Notes under the pieces: model-generated
Told to the model about the DNA's origin: nothing
Databases searched by the model: none
Seen by the model: only the letters and a program-made list of their open reading frames with translations
Translations under genes and position numbers: made by a program
Shown: piece after piece, positions 7,494 to 9,909 of the stretch
How the letters are laid out: each line of letters begins with the position of its first letter
How positions within the stretch are numbered: the first letter of the stretch is position 1
Assembly: GCA_050247895.1 (NCBI GenBank)
Contig: JBFWTJ010000139.1
Location: 1 to 9,909, forward strand
Source: CAVPEW01 sp050247895
GTDB taxonomy: Bacteria; Actinomycetota; Acidimicrobiia; Acidimicrobiales; VFJN01
Direction of reading: 5' to 3'
Length of the DNA stretch: 9,909 nt

Positions 7494-8912
7494 GTGTTCG
7501 TGAACCGTCAGGACGAGCTGGCCCAGCTGGAGCGCTGGTGGGCCTCGGGCGAACCGCTCGGGCTGGTCTGGGGACGGCGTCGCGTGGGCAAGACGATGCT
7601 GCTCGGGCGCTTCGCCGAGGGGCGGCCACTGGCCGTCGTGCACACGGGGGGCCGGCGGCCGCCCGGCCTCGAGCTGCAGATCCTGTCGGCGGAGGTGGCG
7701 CGGGCCGGCCTGGCCGGCACCCGGGACCTGGTGTCACGGCCCTACTCCAACTGGGACGAGGCGTTCGAGGCGCTGACGTCGGCGGCGCGCGTCGAGCCCG
7801 TCCTCGTCGTGCTCGACGAGTTCCCCGAGCTCGTCGCCACCTCGCCGGAGCTGGAAGGCGTCCTGCGGGCCCTGTGCGACGCGCTCCCACGCCCCTCTCC
7901 GCTGCGGGTCCTGCTCTGCGGTTCCGCCGTGCGAACGATGGAGGCGCTCGCCGAGGAGCGCCGGCCGCTGTTCGGGCGCTTCGGGCTCCGCATGGCCGTG
8001 CACCCCTTCCGACCCCACGAGGCCGGCCTCCTGCTGCACGACCTCGACCCGTCGACCCGGGCCGTGGTGTGGGGCCTCGTCGGCGGAACGCCCCTCTACC
8101 TGTCGTGGTGGGACCAGGCGGCGTCGGTCCGGGCGAACCTGGCCGAGCTCGTCTGCTCGCCCGCCGGGCGGCTCCTGACCGAGGGCCAGCTCATCCTGGC
8201 CACCGAAGGCGACAACAGCGGGCTGTCGGGGCAGGTCATGGCCGCCATCGCCGCGGGCCGGACCAAGTTCGGCGAGATCAAGGACGCGGTGCGCACCGAT
8301 CCGACCAGGACCCTCGAGCGACTCGTCGAGCTCCGCCTGGTCGAGCGGATGGTGCCCGTGCTCGAGGACCCGGCCCGCACGCGGCGTGCCGTGTACCGCA
8401 TCGCCGACAACTTCCTCGCCTTCTGGCTCGGGATCGTGGACCGCCACCGGTCGGAGATCGACCGCGGCCTCGGGCCGTCGATCCTCTCCGTCGTGCTCGG
8501 CTCGCTCGACGACCACCTCGGCCCGCGCTTCGAGGAGGCGTTCCGCCAGCACCTCCGGCGTGAGGCGGCGGCCGGCGCGTTCGGAGACGTCGTGGCCATC
8601 GGCCCGTCCTGGTCGGGCGGTGCCGACGAGATCGACGCCGTCGCGCTCGCCGGGAGGGAGCGACGTGCCGTCCTGGTGGGCGAGGCGAAGTGGACCCGGC
8701 GCGTCGACGCCCGGCGGGTCGAGGCCGCGCTGCACCGCAAGGCCGCGTCCCTGCCCTCCGTCGGCGACCCGCTCCGCTTGGCGGTCGCGGCCCGGGAGGA
8801 GGTCACGGGCGCCGCACCCGGCACGTTCGTGGTGACGGCAGCCGACATCTTCGGCGGACCGGGCCGGTCTCGGCGGGCGCCGGGTCGTCGTCGGCCCCGG
8901 GCCCGCGCCTGA
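7494..8912 (+). CDS. AAA+ ATPase (ATPase_2 / DUF234 type) with C-terminal PD-(D/E)XK-like domain
   Basis: This 472-residue protein belongs to the 'archaeal ATPase' group, common in archaea and scattered in bacteria; its physiological role is poorly known. It begins with the family hallmark FVNRQDELAQLERWW. Walker A GRRRVGKT is at 27-34, Walker B VLVVLDE at 103-109, sensor-like RVLLCGSAV at 138-146 and GGTPLYLSWW at 197-206. A winged-helix-like region follows (about 240-300), then the DUF234-type part beginning AVYRIADNFLAFWLG (299-313). The C-terminus carries FEEAF (347-351), DEID ending at D381 and GEAKW with E397 and K399, the layout of a PD-(D/E)XK nuclease core. The tail is Arg-rich. GTG 7494 has GAGAGG 7 nt upstream. 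It stands alone behind the palindromic repeats, with no cognate toxin, methylase or transposase next to it. It could be a defence or mobile-element remnant, but that is inference. Confidence 0.85.
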   Translation: MFVNRQDELAQLERWWASGEPLGLVWGRRRVGKTMLLGRFAEGRPLAVVHTGGRRPPGLELQILSAEVARAGLAGTRDLVSRPYSNWDEAFEALTSAARVEPVLVVLDEFPELVATSPELEGVLRALCDALPRPSPLRVLLCGSAVRTMEALAEERRPLFGRFGLRMAVHPFRPHEAGLLLHDLDPSTRAVVWGLVGGTPLYLSWWDQAASVRANLAELVCSPAGRLLTEGQLILATEGDNSGLSGQVMAAIAAGRTKFGEIKDAVRTDPTRTLERLVELRLVERMVPVLEDPARTRRAVYRIADNFLAFWLGIVDRHRSEIDRGLGPSILSVVLGSLDDHLGPRFEEAFRQHLRREAAAGAFGDVVAIGPSWSGGADEIDAVALAGRERRAVLVGEAKWTRRVDARRVEAALHRKAASLPSVGDPLRLAVAAREEVTGAAPGTFVVTAADIFGGPGRSRRAPGRRRPRARA

Positions 8913-8913
8913 A

Positions 8914-8928
8914 CGCCCTCGGAGGGCG
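8914..8928. terminator. Short GC hairpin between convergent genes
   Basis: CGCCCT (8914-8919) pairs with AGGGCG (8923-8928) around a 3-nt loop. It sits between the stop of the AAA+ gene (8912) and the stop of the convergent small gene (8932). No T-run follows on either strand. It may act as a bidirectional terminator, but so short a stem is common in sequence this GC-rich. Confidence 0.35.
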
Positions 8929-8931
8929 CGG

Positions 8932-9186
8932 CTAGAGGCCGATGCTGCTGAGGGCGTCGGCGGCGCGGCCGATGAGGTCGGCCAGCTCGGGGTGGGTCAC
9001 CTCGAAGCGGCGCACCCCGTCGCGCAGGTCGTCGACCAGGCCGTCCTCGTCGTCCTCGTCGGGGTCCAGCCGGCGCTCCAGCTGGCCGGCCAGGGCGGCC
9101 AGGACCTCGCGGTTGTCCTCGCCGTGCTCGGCGCGGTCGATCTCTTCCTTGAGCCGGGCCAGCAGCTCTCCGACGGTCTCTCGCAT
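8932..9186 (-). CDS. Small acidic helical protein, DUF4404-like
   Basis: This 84-residue protein is predicted to be mostly helical and strongly acidic (DPDEDDEDGLVDD at 41-53). Its layout matches the DUF4404 family as I recall it: an N-terminal helix RETVGELLARLKEEID, a variable acidic middle, and the conserved end VRRFEVTHPELADLIGRAADALSSIG. The function is not known. No membrane segment or catalytic motif is visible. The ATG at 9186 has no Shine-Dalgarno sequence within reach, but TAGCCT lies 8 nt upstream, so the message may be leaderless. It is convergent with the AAA+ gene and divergent from the lipoprotein gene at 9224. Confidence 0.75.
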   Translation of the reverse strand: MRETVGELLARLKEEIDRAEHGEDNREVLAALAGQLERRLDPDEDDEDGLVDDLRDGVRRFEVTHPELADLIGRAADALSSIGL

Positions 9187-9194
9187 CGACGGGG

Positions 9195-9214
9195 AGGCTA
9201 TCGCCTCCTATCGT
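9195..9214. promoter_or_regulatory. Opposed -10 boxes in a 37-bp divergent intergenic region
   Basis: On the minus strand TAGCCT (9195-9200) lies 8 nt before the DUF4404-like ATG. On the plus strand TATCGT (9209-9214) lies 9 nt before the lipoprotein GTG at 9224. The inverted repeat GGAGGC (9193-9198) / GCCTCC (9203-9208) with a 4-nt spacer sits across them, and CTATCG repeats directly at 9198-9203 and 9208-9213, 10 bp apart. The region may be a shared promoter/operator. Its shortness means both transcripts would have almost no leader. Confidence 0.4.
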
Positions 9215-9223
9215 TCGCAGACC

Positions 9224-9909
9224 GTGCCCGGCCGTGCCCTCGCCGTCGTCGTGCTCGCCGCCGTCCTGGCGTCGTGCACCGGCGGGGACGACGGGGCCGG
9301 TCCCCCGAGCCCGCTCGAGCGGGATCCGGCCGGCACCGCGGCCGGCACCGACGCCGCGGCCCCGCCGACCCGGGCCGGTGGCGTCGCCCTCGACCCGGTC
9401 GACCCGACGACCGTCCTGGTCGGCGACGGGTTGGCCTTCGGCGCCGCGCTGCCCAGCGAGGAGGCCGCCGCCGCCACCTTCGCCGAGGGCCCCGAGGTCG
9501 ACGTCGCGCTCACCCGGCGGGTCTACGCCACCGCCGATGCCCGCGAGCTCGGCTCGGTGCTGGTCCTGCGGCTCGTCGGTACCGCCTTCTACGAGCCGGC
9601 CACCCTGGCCGCGTGGGAGGCCGCGCTGGTGGGGTCGCTGTCCGGCGGCCCGGTCGCGCCCGCCGACCTGGGCGGGGGTCCCGGCCTGGTCGCCACCGGT
9701 CCCGACGGGGCCGTCGCCGCCCTGCGTGAGGGCGACGTGGAGGTCGTGGTCACCGGCATCGACCCGGCCGCGGCGGTCCAGGTCGCCGGGCTCATGCGCA
9801 CCGGCCGGGCCGGCGGGGCGCCCGGCCAGGCCCAGCCCGTCACCCCGCGGCGGCCGGTCGACCCCGCCGGCGCGTTCGCACCCGCCCCGCCGGTGGGCTT
9901 CGTGGCCTT
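9224..9909 (+). CDS. Putative lipoprotein of unknown function (3' partial)
   Basis: From the GTG at 9224 the frame stays open to the right edge (228 complete codons, no stop). The N-terminus MPGRALAVVVLAAVLASC is a classic lipoprotein signal: an Arg in the first residues, a hydrophobic core and lipobox LASC with the lipidated cysteine at residue 18. A Gly/Asp/Pro-rich linker follows (about 19-50). Then comes a folded-looking region with TTVLVGDGLAFGAALPSEE (about 61-79), LGSVLVLRLVG and YEPATLAAWEAALVGSL, and later VEVVVTGIDPAAAVQVAGLM. Near the edge the protein becomes Pro/Ala-rich (from about residue 200), perhaps a linker to another domain or membrane segment. I do not recognise the family. 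No Shine-Dalgarno sequence precedes the GTG; a TATCGT box 9 nt upstream suggests a leaderless or near-leaderless message. Confidence 0.75.
   Translation, partial: MPGRALAVVVLAAVLASCTGGDDGAGPPSPLERDPAGTAAGTDAAAPPTRAGGVALDPVDPTTVLVGDGLAFGAALPSEEAAAATFAEGPEVDVALTRRVYATADARELGSVLVLRLVGTAFYEPATLAAWEAALVGSLSGGPVAPADLGGGPGLVATGPDGAVAALREGDVEVVVTGIDPAAAVQVAGLMRTGRAGGAPGQAQPVTPRRPVDPAGAFAPAPPVGFVA

Noticed and set aside
7339..7890. Minus-strand frame that reads the 15-bp repeats as AYVDV pentapeptides
   Set aside because: Most of it is antisense to the AAA+ gene and Arg/Pro/Ala-rich. The repeats are better explained as palindromic DNA sites, since their symmetry is not needed for coding.
7494..8912. 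Orc1/Cdc6 or transposition-helper ATPase (IstB/TniB)
   Set aside because: The FVNR start, the GGTPLYL segment, the AVYRIADNFLAFW region and the GEAKW end fit the ATPase_2/DUF234 group; no transposase or terminal repeats flank it.
8992..9729. Plus-strand open frame overlapping the DUF4404-like gene and the lipoprotein
   Set aside because: It is antisense to one gene and out of frame with the lipoprotein frame that has a signal peptide and lipobox; its product becomes an Arg/Gly repeat.

Overview
The window is very GC-rich (third codon positions almost all G or C) and reads as an actinomycete chromosome. Three things point there: an acyl-CoA carboxylase beta subunit paired with a tiny epsilon subunit (an actinobacterial trait), a stand-alone LigC-type ATP-dependent DNA ligase, and several genes that appear to start leaderless from TANNNT -10 boxes. 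A member of the Acidimicrobiia is my guess from the flavour of the proteins, but the sequence does not prove it.

Layout, left to right. Positions 1-2383 (+) hold an SBP/ATPase/permease operon of the nitrate-sulfonate-taurine (NitT/TauT) ABC family. The binding protein is cut by the left edge. A 17-bp hairpin and an internal -10 box separate it from the ATPase and permease genes. Positions 2423-4167 (-) hold accD and the small accE, carboxyltransferase and epsilon subunits of an acyl-CoA carboxylase, probably transcribed leaderless. Positions 4214-4715 (-) hold a zinc M15-type peptidase whose signal-peptide start and catalytic domain lie in different frames. A LigC-like DNA ligase (4750-5823, +) runs divergently from it. 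Next come an FKBP-type prolyl isomerase lipoprotein (5848-6408, -) and, upstream on the same strand, a stand-alone FEN/5'-3' exonuclease (6448-7323, -).

The accessory-looking part is 7434-8912 (+): an ATPase_2/DUF234-type AAA+ protein with a C-terminal PD-(D/E)XK-like nuclease signature. It lies directly behind three tandem 15-bp palindromic repeats that contain candidate promoters on both strands and look like an operator. The window ends with a DUF4404-like small acidic protein (8932-9186, -) and a divergent lipoprotein gene (9224 to the right edge, +) that has no stop inside the window. The two share a 37-bp intergenic stretch with an inverted repeat between two opposed -10 boxes.

No rRNA, tRNA, CRISPR array or transposase was seen. 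Most genes are ordinary actinobacterial housekeeping or transport. The signals that stand out are the palindromic operator with its AAA+/nuclease gene, the frame break in the peptidase, and the run of leaderless starts.
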